Below, piece by piece: positions 27,006-35,257 of a DNA stretch of 64,000 nucleotides. Source of the stretch: Clostridium fallax (GTDB lineage Bacteria > Bacillota > Clostridia > Clostridiales > Clostridiaceae); the NCBI RefSeq assembly GCF_900129365.1, contig NZ_FQVM01000010.1:28278-92277 (forward strand), in the 5' to 3' direction. How positions within the stretch are numbered: position 1 is the stretch's first letter; each line of letters starts with the position of its first letter. The position numbers and the translations under genes are program-made. Under the pieces are notes generated by a model. It saw nothing but the letters and a program-made list of their open reading frames with translations. It was not told the DNA's origin and did no database searches.

Positions 27006-27143
27006 ATTTAAATTAATTATAAATAAAAAAATATAACTATTTTAAAGATATTGATTTTATATAATTAGAATAAATTTAATTGATATAGTTGCTAATACAA
27101 TATATTAATATAAATAAAACAATATTAAATAGTAATGAACAAA

Positions 27144-27202
27144 AAGACCAAAATGATATATAAGACCATAATATTGATGAAAAATTCATAAATTAATATA
27201 CT
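27144..27202 (+). promoter_or_regulatory. Activator-type promoter of the secreted flavin reductase operon
   Basis: TTGATG (27174), 17 bases, TATACT (27197). Directly upstream are two AAGACCA direct repeats at 27144 and 27162, exactly 18 bases apart. The nearer one is centred close to -42 from the predicted start, which fits class II activation by the neighbouring CitB-type regulator. Confidence 0.6.
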
Positions 27203-27244
27203 TATAATGAAATATTATTTTAATTTGAGAGGGGACAAGCTAAG

Positions 27245-28666
27245 ATGAAAAAGAAAACGTTAGCTTTATTAATGGCTGCTATAGTTGCAATACCAACAGT
27301 GTCATTAATGGGATGTGGCAAAAAAGAATCAGCAGATGTTGTTATTATAGGAGCAGGTGGAGCTGGTTTATCAGCAGCAATACAAGCAAAACAGGATGGA
27401 GCTAAAAATGTAGTAGTTCTTGAAAAAATGCCTATGGTTGGTGGTAACACAAATAGGGCAACTGGTGGATTAAATGCTGCTGGAACAAAGCAACAACAAG
27501 AAAAAGGAATTGAAGATAGTGCTGAAGTTATGTTTGAAGACACAATGAAAGGTGGACATCAAAAAAACAATCCTGAGCTAGTTAAGAAGCTATCAGAAGA
27601 AGCTAAGGATTCAGTAGCTTGGTTAACAGATTTAGGTGCAGATTTAAATGATGTTGGTAGACTAGCTGGAGCTACAAATTATAGAGCTCACAGACCAACT
27701 GGTGGAGCACCAGTTGGAGCTGAATTAGTTAAAACTTTAAATAAATCAGCTAAGGATCAAAAAATAGATGTTAGATTATGGAACAAAGCTAGTGAAATAG
27801 TTTTAGATAAAGAAGGTAAGGTTTGTGGAGTTAAGGCTACAGACAAAGATAGTAAAGAATACACAATAGACACTAAAGCTGTTATAGTTGCAGGTGGTGG
27901 ATTTGGAGCAAATCAAGAAATGGTAGTTAAATATAAGCCAGAACTAAAAGGTTTTTCTACAACTAACCACAATGGAGCAACTGGTGATGGAATAGTATTA
28001 GCTGAAAAAGCTGGGGCTGATTTAGTTGATATGGCAGAAATTCAAACTCACCCAACAGTTGTACCAGAAAAGGCAGTAATGGTTTCAGAGGCTGTTAGAG
28101 GTAATGGTGCAATCCTTATAAATAAAGAAGGTAAGAGATTTATAAATGAATTATTAACTAGAGACGTTGTATCAAAAGGAATATTAGATCAGCCTGATAA
28201 GCAAGCTTACTTATTCTTTGATGATGGATTAAGAAAGAGTTTAAAGTCAACAGAAGAGTATTTTAATATGGGATTAGTAACTGAAGCTGATTCAGTTGAA
28301 GATTTAGCTGCTAAGTTAGAAATAGATCCTGCAACAATGAAAGCTACTGTAGATAAGTATAATCAAGGGGTAGCTGCTAAGAGTGATGAATTCCAAAGAC
28401 CAGACCTTCCAAGAGAATTAAATCAAGGAAAGGTATATGCTATACTTGTAGCACCAGCAGTTCACCACACTATGGGTGGAATTAAAATAAATACAAATGC
28501 AGAAGTTTTAAATAAAGACGGAAAAGTAATACCAGGATTATTTGCTGCTGGAGAAGTAACAGGAGGAGTTCACGGAGGAAATAGACTTGGTGGAAATGCT
28601 CTTGCTGATATAGTTACATATGGAAGAACAGCTGGAAAAGATGCTGTTAAATATATAAATCAATAA
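27245..28666 (+). CDS. Secreted lipoprotein flavocytochrome-c-type reductase (fumarate reductase-like)
   Basis: FAD-dependent reductase of the fumarate/urocanate/methacrylate reductase family, anchored outside the cell. The signal peptide ends in the lipobox SLMGC. The FAD-binding motif VVIIGAGGAGLSAA starts near residue 32. Active-site blocks are THPT, AVRGNGAILINKEGKRFINELLTRD, HHTMGGI and GGVHGGNRLGGNAL, corresponding to the His/Arg residues of Shewanella Fcc3. It has no haem motif (CxxCH) and no FMN domain; the FMN part is the next gene. The substrate is not settled by sequence. Fumarate is favoured by the dicarboxylate-type two-component system upstream. FMN attachment to the partner needs an ApbE, not seen here. 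Confidence 0.9.
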   Translation: MKKKTLALLMAAIVAIPTVSLMGCGKKESADVVIIGAGGAGLSAAIQAKQDGAKNVVVLEKMPMVGGNTNRATGGLNAAGTKQQQEKGIEDSAEVMFEDTMKGGHQKNNPELVKKLSEEAKDSVAWLTDLGADLNDVGRLAGATNYRAHRPTGGAPVGAELVKTLNKSAKDQKIDVRLWNKASEIVLDKEGKVCGVKATDKDSKEYTIDTKAVIVAGGGFGANQEMVVKYKPELKGFSTTNHNGATGDGIVLAEKAGADLVDMAEIQTHPTVVPEKAVMVSEAVRGNGAILINKEGKRFINELLTRDVVSKGILDQPDKQAYLFFDDGLRKSLKSTEEYFNMGLVTEADSVEDLAAKLEIDPATMKATVDKYNQGVAAKSDEFQRPDLPRELNQGKVYAILVAPAVHHTMGGIKINTNAEVLNKDGKVIPGLFAAGEVTGGVHGGNRLGGNALADIVTYGRTAGKDAVKYINQ

Positions 28667-28698
28667 TTAAAACAAAGGAATAAGTGGAGGAATTTAGT

Positions 28699-29037
28699 AT
28701 GAAAAAATTATCTGCAATATTAGCAACTGCTTTAATATCAGTAGCATTAATTGGATGTGGTGGTAAGTATAAAGATGGTACTTACACTGGAACAGGAAAA
28801 GGAGCTGCAAGTGAAATAAAAGTTGAAGTTCAAGTTAAGGGTGGAGAAATTAATGACATTAAGTTAGTAGACCAACATGAAACTCCAACTTTAGTTCAAG
28901 GTGTTGAAGAAAACATGATTCCTGATATTATAAAGAAACAAGGAACTGAAGGTGTAGAAGTTATAAGTGGAGCTTCAAACTCATCAAAGGGTGTATTAGA
29001 AGCCGTGAATAAGGCTTTAGATCAAGCTAAGAAGTAA
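28699..29037 (+). CDS. FMN-binding domain lipoprotein
   Basis: Small extracytoplasmic electron carrier that should hold FMN covalently and feed the reductase upstream. The lipobox LIGC gives Cys20 as lipid site. The FMN-binding domain fills residues 24-105. The flavinylation motif is VISGASNSS, with Ser93 at the position where most family members have Thr (SGAT). The start is the ATG at 28699 behind GGAGG; the longer frame from 28684 would include the ribosome site. It forms a two-gene operon with the preceding flavoprotein and ends at a strong terminator. Confidence 0.9.
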   Translation: MKKLSAILATALISVALIGCGGKYKDGTYTGTGKGAASEIKVEVQVKGGEINDIKLVDQHETPTLVQGVEENMIPDIIKKQGTEGVEVISGASNSSKGVLEAVNKALDQAKK

Positions 29038-29050
29038 TATATAAGTTGAA

Positions 29051-29087
29051 AGAAACCTCTTAAATAAATAAGAGGTTTCTTATTTAT
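29051..29087 (+). terminator. Rho-independent terminator
   Basis: AGAAACCTCTTA pairs with TAAGAGGTTTCT, then TATTTAT. Confidence 0.9.
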
Positions 29088-29296
29088 AATTATATGTATT
29101 TTTAAAATAAATTTTATAATATATAAGTTTTATTAAATAGGTATATATAGTAAGTTTAAATAATATTTGTTATTGCATTGTTAAATGGTATATGATATTA
29201 TAACTAATGTAGCATTAAATATAGATTATATTATATTAGAGTTAGTTCTATAAATGATGCAAATAAATTAAATATTTTTTTATATTAAAACTACAT

Positions 29297-29387
29297 GGAG
29301 AGATGTTCGAGTTGGTTTAAGGAGCACGCCTGGAAAGCGTGTGTAGGGGAAACTCTACCGGGGGTTCGAATCCCCCTCTTTCCGCCA
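29297..29387 (+). tRNA. tRNA-Ser (anticodon GGA)
   Basis: A class II tRNA of 91 bases with long variable arm and CCA. The anticodon loop CTGGAAA lies between CACGC and GCGTG, and the T loop is TTCGAAT. The SRP RNA begins within a few bases, so the two are probably one transcript. Confidence 0.95.
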
Positions 29388-29388
29388 T

Positions 29389-29656
29389 AGTTGTGCTAGA
29401 TGGGGAGTTAGCGGTGCCCTGTAACCTGCAATCCGCTATAGCAGGATTGAAGTCCTCACCGAGGCCTTAACTTGTAAGGTCTGCCCTATGAAAGTGGCGT
29501 TGATGGTTGGGTCCCACGCAACATAAGCCCGTGAACTTCGTCAGGTCCGGAAGGAAGCAGCGATAAGCGGTTACTTGTGTGTGCCGTGGCAAACCTGGCC
29601 TGAGTTAACTACATAGGTAACGCTTATAAGTTATTGTCAGAGTGAGGTGCACAACT
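29389..29656 (+). ncRNA. ffs: Signal recognition particle RNA, large Gram-positive type
   Basis: RNA core of SRP. The ends AGTTGTGC and GCACAACT pair. The conserved domain IV apex is present (GTCAGGTCCGGAAGGAAGCA, 29541-29560), and the 5' Alu part has the GGTGCCCTGTAACC loops. The length of about 268 bases is that of the long Bacillus/Clostridium form. The exact 5' end is uncertain because it abuts tRNA-Ser. dnaX follows about 1.8 kb later, with sod and folA between. Confidence 0.95.
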
Positions 29657-29671
29657 TTTAATATGATTATT

Positions 29672-29704
29672 AAAGTCTTCAAATAATTTTGAAGGCTTTT
29701 TTTA
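29672..29704 (+). terminator. Rho-independent terminator of ffs
   Basis: AAAGTCTTCAAA pairs with TTTGAAGGCTTT (one G-U), then a T run. Confidence 0.92.
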
Positions 29705-29868
29705 TATATAATATTAAGAAAACTATATAAAGTTATAATTGTTTCATCTTTATAATAAGATAACCACAATATAATTAATAAAAATATAAATTTAAAATTA
29801 TATTTTACATAAACCAAAGAAAAATTGATAATCCTAATTATATAATTAAAATAACAGGAGGATTTACT

Positions 29869-30558
29869 TTGAAAAAATTAATTGTATTTTTATTAATTAT
29901 TATATGTATTAATACTACTAAGGTTTTTGCCAATGATAAGGTTCCAGAGAAATTCACACTTCCACCTCTTAAATATAGTTACGATGCTTTAGAACCTTAT
30001 ATTGATAAAAAAACTATGATAATCCATCATGACAAGCATCATGGTACTTATGTTGATAATTTAAATAAGGCATTAGAAAAATATCCAGAGTACTATAAGT
30101 TTAAAATAGATGAATTATTATTAAATTTAGATAAGTTACCGGAAGAAATAAGAGAAACTGTTAAAAATAATGGTGGTGGACATTATAACCACTCCTTATT
30201 TTGGGAGGTTATGGGGCCAAATGGTAAAGGGGAACCAAAGGGAAATATCCTAAAAGCTATAGAGAAAGATTTTACTTCCTTTGAAAAGTTTAAGGAAGAG
30301 TTTAAAAAAGCAGCTTTATCTAGATTTGGTTCTGGATGGGCTTGGCTTTTAAAAGATCAAGATGGTAATCTTAAGATAGTAACTACTGCTAATCAAGATA
30401 TACCAGATATATCAAGATATAAGCCTGTATTACTTTTAGATGTATGGGAACATGCTTACTATTTAAAATATTTAAATAAGAGAGCAGATTATATTGATAA
30501 TTGGTGGAATGTAGTTAATTGGGATAAAGTTGAGGAGTTATATAACAAAAATATGTAA
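29869..30558 (+). CDS. sodA: Exported Fe/Mn superoxide dismutase
   Basis: Converts superoxide to peroxide and oxygen. The two SOD domains are complete: metal ligands lie in IIHHDKHHGTYVDNL, NGGGHYNHSLFW and DVWEHAYY. ANQDIP places Gln at the active-site position typical of many Mn enzymes. Unusually for the family there is a cleavable signal peptide (MKKLIVFLLIIICINTTKVFA), so the enzyme should act outside the membrane. The start is TTG at 29869 behind GGAGG. It is monocistronic. Confidence 0.94.
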   Translation: MKKLIVFLLIIICINTTKVFANDKVPEKFTLPPLKYSYDALEPYIDKKTMIIHHDKHHGTYVDNLNKALEKYPEYYKFKIDELLLNLDKLPEEIRETVKNNGGGHYNHSLFWEVMGPNGKGEPKGNILKAIEKDFTSFEKFKEEFKKAALSRFGSGWAWLLKDQDGNLKIVTTANQDIPDISRYKPVLLLDVWEHAYYLKYLNKRADYIDNWWNVVNWDKVEELYNKNM

Positions 30559-30659
30559 TTGCTATAATAAAAATATTTTATTATTAATTTTAATAAACAT
30601 TGAAATATAATTTTAGTAAAATATATAAGCTTTATTTTTATAAATAATTAAAAAAAATA

Positions 30660-30700
30660 AAAGGTGGTAAAATTTAATGTATAAAATTTTACCACTTTTT
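30660..30700. terminator. Bidirectional Rho-independent terminator
   Basis: GTGGTAAAATTT pairs with AAATTTTACCAC, flanked by A and T runs. It lies between the convergent sodA and folA genes. Confidence 0.9.
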
Positions 30701-30748
30701 ATCGATATAAATTAAAAATAAAATAAAGAATATTAATAAAAAATCTTT

Positions 30749-31240
30749 TTAAACTCTGGTGTAAATAATAAAATCAAAGAACAAATCAGAATAATTATCA
30801 AAAATATCTTTTTCTTCATAAGATATTTTCCATGTGTTAGAATCTATATGAGGAAAGTAAGTATCACCTATAAAATTTTTTTGTATCCTTGAAATATATA
30901 TTTTATCTGTATAGTTAATAAGTTCATTATATATTTCACCACCACCTATAACAAAGATCTCTTCTTTACAATGAACAAAGTTGTTTATAATTTCATCTAT
31001 ATTGTTGATAACTTTAACATCTTTGTGGAAAACTTTAAAATCTTTATTTTTACTTAATATAATATGTTTTCTATTAGGAAGAACTTTTGGTAATGCCTCA
31101 AAGGTTTTTCTACCCATTATAATGCTATGATTTTCTGTTATTTTTTTAAATCTTTTTAAGTCTTCAGGAATATGCCATAAAAGTGAATTGTTACATCCAA
31201 TTATATTATTTTTTGATACAGCAACTATAATTGATAACAT
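30749..31240 (-). CDS. folA: Dihydrofolate reductase
   Basis: NADPH-dependent reduction of dihydrofolate. Motifs are IVAVSKNNIIGCNNSLLWHIPEDL at the N terminus (with the substrate-binding acidic residue in PEDLKRF), IMGRKTFEALP, and FVIGGGEIYNELI. The 163-residue length is normal. AAGGAG lies before the ATG. It stands alone on the minus strand without thyA. Confidence 0.95.
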   Translation of the reverse strand: MLSIIVAVSKNNIIGCNNSLLWHIPEDLKRFKKITENHSIIMGRKTFEALPKVLPNRKHIILSKNKDFKVFHKDVKVINNIDEIINNFVHCKEEIFVIGGGEIYNELINYTDKIYISRIQKNFIGDTYFPHIDSNTWKISYEEKDIFDNYSDLFFDFIIYTRV

Positions 31241-31438
31241 AAAAAATCTCCTTTTAGATCTATAATAAATATTTTTAATTTATTAATTTTTATATATGTA
31301 TATTTATTTTAGAATAAAGTAAGAAATTAATAAATAAGTTTTAATACAATATTTTTTATATTAAAAGCTTTAGTTGTTAAAGATTTATGTTATTGTATAA
31401 TATAAATATATCGAATTGATTTAGAGAGGTGAATACCT

Positions 31439-33064
31439 TTGGCTTATACTGCTTTATATAGAGAATGGAGACCGAAGAATTTTAATGATGTAGTTGGTCA
31501 AGAGCATATAACAACTACACTAAAAAATCAAATAATTAATGATAGAATTGCTCATGCATATCTTTTTTGTGGAACAAGAGGAACAGGAAAAACATCTACA
31601 GCAAAGGTTATGGCTAAGGCTTTAAATTGCTTAGACCTTAAGGATGGAGAACCTTGTAATGAATGTGATATGTGTAAGAAAATAAATGAAGGTTTAGCTA
31701 TAGATATAACAGAGCTAGATGCAGCTTCAAATAATGGAGTAGATAAAATAAGGGATATAATAGAAGATGTTCAATATCCTCCTCAAGAAGCTAAATATAA
31801 AATTTATATAATGGATGAGGTTCATATGCTATCTCAAGGAGCAGTAAATGCCTTCTTAAAAACTCTAGAAGAACCTCCTAAAAATGTTGTATTTATATTA
31901 GCAACAACAGATCCTCAAAAATTACCTATCACTATTTTATCTAGATGTCAAAGATTTGATTTTAGAAGAATAAGTAATGAAGAAATATCAAATAGGCTTA
32001 GAAAGATAGTAGACAATCAAGGAGTTTTTGCAGATAATAATAGTTTAAATTTAATAGCTAGAATTTCAGATGGAGCTATGAGAGATTCTCTTAGTATATT
32101 AGATCAAGCTATATCTATGGGGGATGGTAAAGTCGATTATAGTGAGTTAGTTGGAATGTTAGGACTTGTAACTAATGAATATTTGTTTCAACTAACAGAT
32201 AATGTAATAGAAAGAAATGTGGAAAACTGTATAACCACTATAGATAAAATAGTCTTTTCTGGTAAGGATATTCACTTATTTATTAAAGATTTAATATCAC
32301 ACTATAGAAATTTACTTATGATTAAGGTTACTAATAATCCAGAAGAAGTTTTAGATATGTCTATTGAGAATATTGAGCTTATAAAGGCTCAGGGTTCAAG
32401 GTTAAGAGTAGAAGAAATAATGAGAACTATAAGAATTCTTCAAGAAGCAGAAGAAAATTCTAAAATAAGTAGGCAATCTAGATTATATTTAGAACTTGCA
32501 GTTATTAAAATGTGTAAAATAGAATATGATACATCTAAGGAGGTATTATTAGCTAGAATAAATAGATTAGAAGAAACTTTGAAAAGTGGAAAAATAAAGC
32601 TTTCTATAGATGATTCTAAAAAAGAAAATAAAGAGTTAAAATCACAAAATACAAATAAAAAGCATTTGGAAAGTTCTAAAAAACATATAGATAATTTACA
32701 AGGGGATTATAATAAAAATTCTAATATAACAATAGATGATGTAAAAAAGGCTTGGAGAGATATTCTTGAGAATTTAAAAAATAGAAGATGTATGGTAATA
32801 TATGCATCTCTTATGACAGGAAAGCCTTTAAGTTGTGTAAATGGAATTATAGATATTGAATATGATAGTCAATATGCTTTTAATAAAGTTAGATTGGATA
32901 AAGTTGAAAACTCAAAAATAGTAAATGAAGTTTTCTCTGAGATATTAAAAGATAAGGTTATTGTCAGATATTCTGTAGTTAAAGAAGAGGAAAAAGAATT
33001 AGAAACTGAGCAGATATTGACGAATGTTTTAGGTGAAGATATTTTAGAAATATTAGATGAATAA
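31439..33064 (+). CDS. dnaX: DNA polymerase III subunit gamma/tau
   Basis: Clamp-loader ATPase of the replisome. Walker A GTRGTGKTS (residues 45-53), zinc module Cys64/Cys73/Cys76/Cys79, Walker B IYIMDEVHML and sensor blocks LATTDPQKLP and ILSRCQRFDFRR are all present. Domain III follows, and a Lys/Asn-rich linker (about 380-430) leads to a short tau-like C terminus (541 residues in total). The start is TTG at 31439 behind AGAGGTG. It begins the conserved dnaX-ybaB-recR-yaaL-bofA block. Confidence 0.96.
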   Translation: MAYTALYREWRPKNFNDVVGQEHITTTLKNQIINDRIAHAYLFCGTRGTGKTSTAKVMAKALNCLDLKDGEPCNECDMCKKINEGLAIDITELDAASNNGVDKIRDIIEDVQYPPQEAKYKIYIMDEVHMLSQGAVNAFLKTLEEPPKNVVFILATTDPQKLPITILSRCQRFDFRRISNEEISNRLRKIVDNQGVFADNNSLNLIARISDGAMRDSLSILDQAISMGDGKVDYSELVGMLGLVTNEYLFQLTDNVIERNVENCITTIDKIVFSGKDIHLFIKDLISHYRNLLMIKVTNNPEEVLDMSIENIELIKAQGSRLRVEEIMRTIRILQEAEENSKISRQSRLYLELAVIKMCKIEYDTSKEVLLARINRLEETLKSGKIKLSIDDSKKENKELKSQNTNKKHLESSKKHIDNLQGDYNKNSNITIDDVKKAWRDILENLKNRRCMVIYASLMTGKPLSCVNGIIDIEYDSQYAFNKVRLDKVENSKIVNEVFSEILKDKVIVRYSVVKEEEKELETEQILTNVLGEDILEILDE

Positions 33065-33175
33065 TATAACAAATTTCAGCTTATTTCATAGTATTAATAT
33101 TATGAGAATTAGTAGTAATCATAATTAAAATACTATATAATAAATAGAGATTTATACAAATAAGGAGGATTTAAC

Positions 33176-33517
33176 ATGGCAAAAGGCGGATTTCCAGGTG
33201 GAATGGGAAACATGAACAATCTAATGAAGCAAGCTCAAAAACTTCAAAAGCAAATGGAAGACATGCAAAAAGAACTTGAATCTGCAGAGTTTGAAGCTTC
33301 TGTTGGTGGTGGAGCTGTTACAGTTAAGGTTACAGGAAAAAAAGAGATAACAGCAATAAATATAAAGCCTGAAGTTGTAGATCCAGATGATGTTGAGATG
33401 CTAGAAGATTTAGTTCTTTCAGCAGTAAATGAAGCGTTAAGAAAAGCTGATGAAGAAACATCAAGTAAAATGGGCAAATTAACTGGTGGTATGGGAATGC
33501 CTCCAGGATTATTCTAA
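33176..33517 (+). CDS. YbaB/EbfC family nucleoid-associated protein
   Basis: Small DNA-binding dimer found beside dnaX and recR in most bacteria. The helix QNLM-type start ([21 protein letters not shown]), the central [22 protein letters not shown] and C-terminal [17 protein letters not shown] are typical. It has 113 residues with Gly/Met-rich tails ([10 protein letters not shown] and [10 protein letters not shown]). AAGGAGG precedes the ATG. Confidence 0.95.
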   Translation: MAKGGFPGGMGNMNNLMKQAQKLQKQMEDMQKELESAEFEASVGGGAVTVKVTGKKEITAINIKPEVVDPDDVEMLEDLVLSAVNEALRKADEETSSKMGKLTGGMGMPPGLF

Positions 33518-33528
33518 GGTAATTTTTG

Positions 33529-33562
33529 TTTTAGGCATACAGTTTAAACTGTATGCCTAAAA
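33529..33562. repeat. Perfect 34-bp palindrome between ybaB and recR
   Basis: TTTTAGGCATACAGTTT is followed immediately by its exact complement, with no spacer. There is no T run after it on the plus strand, so it is not a classical terminator. In RNA it would form a long hairpin with a tight loop. Confidence 0.75.
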
Positions 33563-33611
33563 TATTAGAATAGAATTTTTGTAAATAAATTTATAAAGGA
33601 GGATAAACTTT

Positions 33612-34208
33612 ATGGAATTTTATCCAATTGCTATTGAAAAACTTATAGAAGAGTTTGCAAAATTACCTAGTATAGGTCAAAAGACCGCTCAAAGGTTAAC
33701 TTTGCATATATTAAATCTTCCTAAAGAAGAGGTAGAAGATTTTGCTAAGGCCCTTATAAAAGCAAGAGGAACAATAAAGTATTGTTCTGTTTGTGGTAAT
33801 TATACAGACTCAGATCCTTGTGCTATATGTTCAAATCCTAACAGAGATAAAAAGGTTATATGCGTTGTAGAACAACCTAAAGATATAATGACAATGGAAA
33901 AAGTCAAAGAGTTCAATGGAGTTTATCATGTTCTTCATGGTAATATCTCACCTATGCAGGGGAGAGGGCCACAAGATATAAGAATAAGAGAACTGGTTTC
34001 TAGAATGTCTGGAGATGTTAAAGAAGTAATTGTAGCAACTAATCCTAATATAGAGGGTGAAGCTACTGCTATGTATATAGCAAAGATTTTAAAGCCTTTA
34101 GATGTTAAGGTAACTAGGATAGCAGCAGGAATTCCTGTGGGAGGAGATTTAGAGTATGCTGATGAAGTTACTTTGTCAAAAGCCTTAGAAGGAAGAAAAG
34201 AAATATAA
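33612..34208 (+). CDS. recR: Recombination protein RecR
   Basis: Ring-forming recombination mediator that works with RecF/RecO to load RecA. An N-terminal HhH region ([12 protein letters not shown]) is followed by the zinc finger Cys58/Cys61/Cys70/Cys73 ([17 protein letters not shown]). The Toprim domain has [13 protein letters not shown] and [17 protein letters not shown], and the Walker-B-like tail is [19 protein letters not shown]. It has 198 residues. GGAGG precedes the ATG. Confidence 0.97.
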   Translation: MEFYPIAIEKLIEEFAKLPSIGQKTAQRLTLHILNLPKEEVEDFAKALIKARGTIKYCSVCGNYTDSDPCAICSNPNRDKKVICVVEQPKDIMTMEKVKEFNGVYHVLHGNISPMQGRGPQDIRIRELVSRMSGDVKEVIVATNPNIEGEATAMYIAKILKPLDVKVTRIAAGIPVGGDLEYADEVTLSKALEGRKEI

Positions 34209-34280
34209 AAAAATTAACTGTATAAACTTAAATTTTAATGGACATACTTACTACTAATATTACAATGTTTAGGAGGAAGT

Positions 34281-34538
34281 ATGATTAAAAGAAATAAAAA
34301 AAAGAATGAAAAATATAATATAAATAGAGATAAGATTATAGAGTTAATAAGATTGGCTAAGGTGGAGATTGATATAGCTAGAGAAAATTTCAATTATTTA
34401 GATGATCCTAAACTTATAGAAATGGCTATATATCAAGAACAAGCAGCTAAAAGTAAATTTGAGTATTTAGTTTTAGAAGCAAAAAGAAAAGGAATAAAGG
34501 CAGAAGACGAAAAGATTTATTTAGATTATTGTAAGTAA
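34281..34538 (+). CDS. YaaL-like DUF2508 protein
   Basis: Small conserved protein of unknown function that follows recR in Bacillus and Clostridium. It has 85 residues, is basic at the N terminus (KRNKKKNEKYNINRDK) and otherwise helical, with the family block IDIARENFNYLDDPKLIEMAIYQE. AGGAGG precedes the ATG. It lies between recR and bofA, as in B. subtilis. Confidence 0.9.
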   Translation: MIKRNKKKNEKYNINRDKIIELIRLAKVEIDIARENFNYLDDPKLIEMAIYQEQAAKSKFEYLVLEAKRKGIKAEDEKIYLDYCK

Positions 34539-34557
34539 GTTTTAAGGAGTGATTTCT

Positions 34558-34812
34558 ATACAATCTTTAATTTATTCATTATTACCCTTTATAGGAATAA
34601 TTATTTTATTTATGATATTTGCATGGCCAATTAAGCTAATGATTAAATTATTAGTTAATGGTTTATTAGGGGTAATTTTATTAGCAATTACAAATTATAT
34701 AGGTGGATACTTTGGTTTGGGTTTAGATATAAACATATTTACTTCCTTGATAGCAGGTTTTTTAGGAATACCAGGAGTATTACTTTTAATATTCTTTAAA
34801 TTATTTTTATAA
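34558..34812 (+). CDS. bofA: Pro-sigma-K processing inhibitor BofA
   Basis: Integral membrane protein (about 85 residues, 2-3 hydrophobic segments) of the BofA family, which holds the SpoIVFB protease inactive in the forespore membrane in B. subtilis. SLIYSLLPFIGIII and the glycine-rich IGGYFGLGLDINIFTSLIAGFLGIPGVLLL are typical. The start is odd. AAGGAG (34544-34549) points to ATA at 34558 as start codon (then QSLIYS). The only standard in-frame start is GTG at 34549, which overlaps the ribosome site, and a stop precedes it at 34543. I give the ATA position as the best guess. Confidence 0.85.
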   Translation: MQSLIYSLLPFIGIIILFMIFAWPIKLMIKLLVNGLLGVILLAITNYIGGYFGLGLDINIFTSLIAGFLGIPGVLLLIFFKLFL

Positions 34813-34824
34813 ATAAACAATAAG

Positions 34825-34859
34825 AAACAGGTGACTTTAAAAAGTTCACCTGTTTTATT
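34825..34859 (+). terminator. Rho-independent terminator of the recR-bofA run
   Basis: AAACAGGTGA pairs with TCACCTGTTT across an 11-base loop, then TTATT. Confidence 0.88.
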
Positions 34860-35257
34860 ATAGATGGGAGTAGAAATTTTACTTAGTTTTAGAGAGGTAA
34901 ATATTATCTTAATCAAAAGATGGGGGCTTAATGAAGAAATATATTAGTTATTGCTACAAAATTAATATATGATAACTTTTTATAATATGTTACTAAATTT
35001 AGGTATGCTTAAGGTATAAAAATATATTAGTAAGTAAATAAGTTTTGTTTTAGGCTACTATAAGTAATAAAAATGATATATTATTATATTATACAGTAAT
35101 GATGTTACTACCATAGTATTTATATCTGTAAAAGTTATCAAAAGATAAAAGAGAATTAAGTTTTTGTTTTTTATATGATATTATATTTTTATATAAGTAG
35201 ATTATAAAATTGTAGTATTTATTATATAGATAAAACAGTAATATAGGAGGATAAACT
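34860..35257. other. Intergenic region upstream of the GntR gene
   Basis: A+T-rich with no gene. It contains one operator-like dyad (35095-35112), described separately. Nothing else could be supported. Confidence 0.5.
35095..35112. promoter_or_regulatory. GntR operator candidate before its own gene
   Basis: On the minus strand this reads GGTAGTAACATCATTACT. It nearly matches GGTAGTAACAATATTACC at 36156, so the regulator probably also controls itself. Confidence 0.6.

Noticed and set aside
27245..28666. Reading the flavoprotein as aspartate oxidase or succinate dehydrogenase
   Set aside because: The lipobox, the lack of a C-terminal SDH-type domain and the adjacent FMN lipoprotein point to the secreted flavocytochrome-c-type reductase group.
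29605..29817. Minus-strand frame downstream of the SRP RNA
   Set aside because: It overlaps the SRP RNA 3' end and its terminator, and its protein is A+T-driven hydrophobic filler with no start signal.
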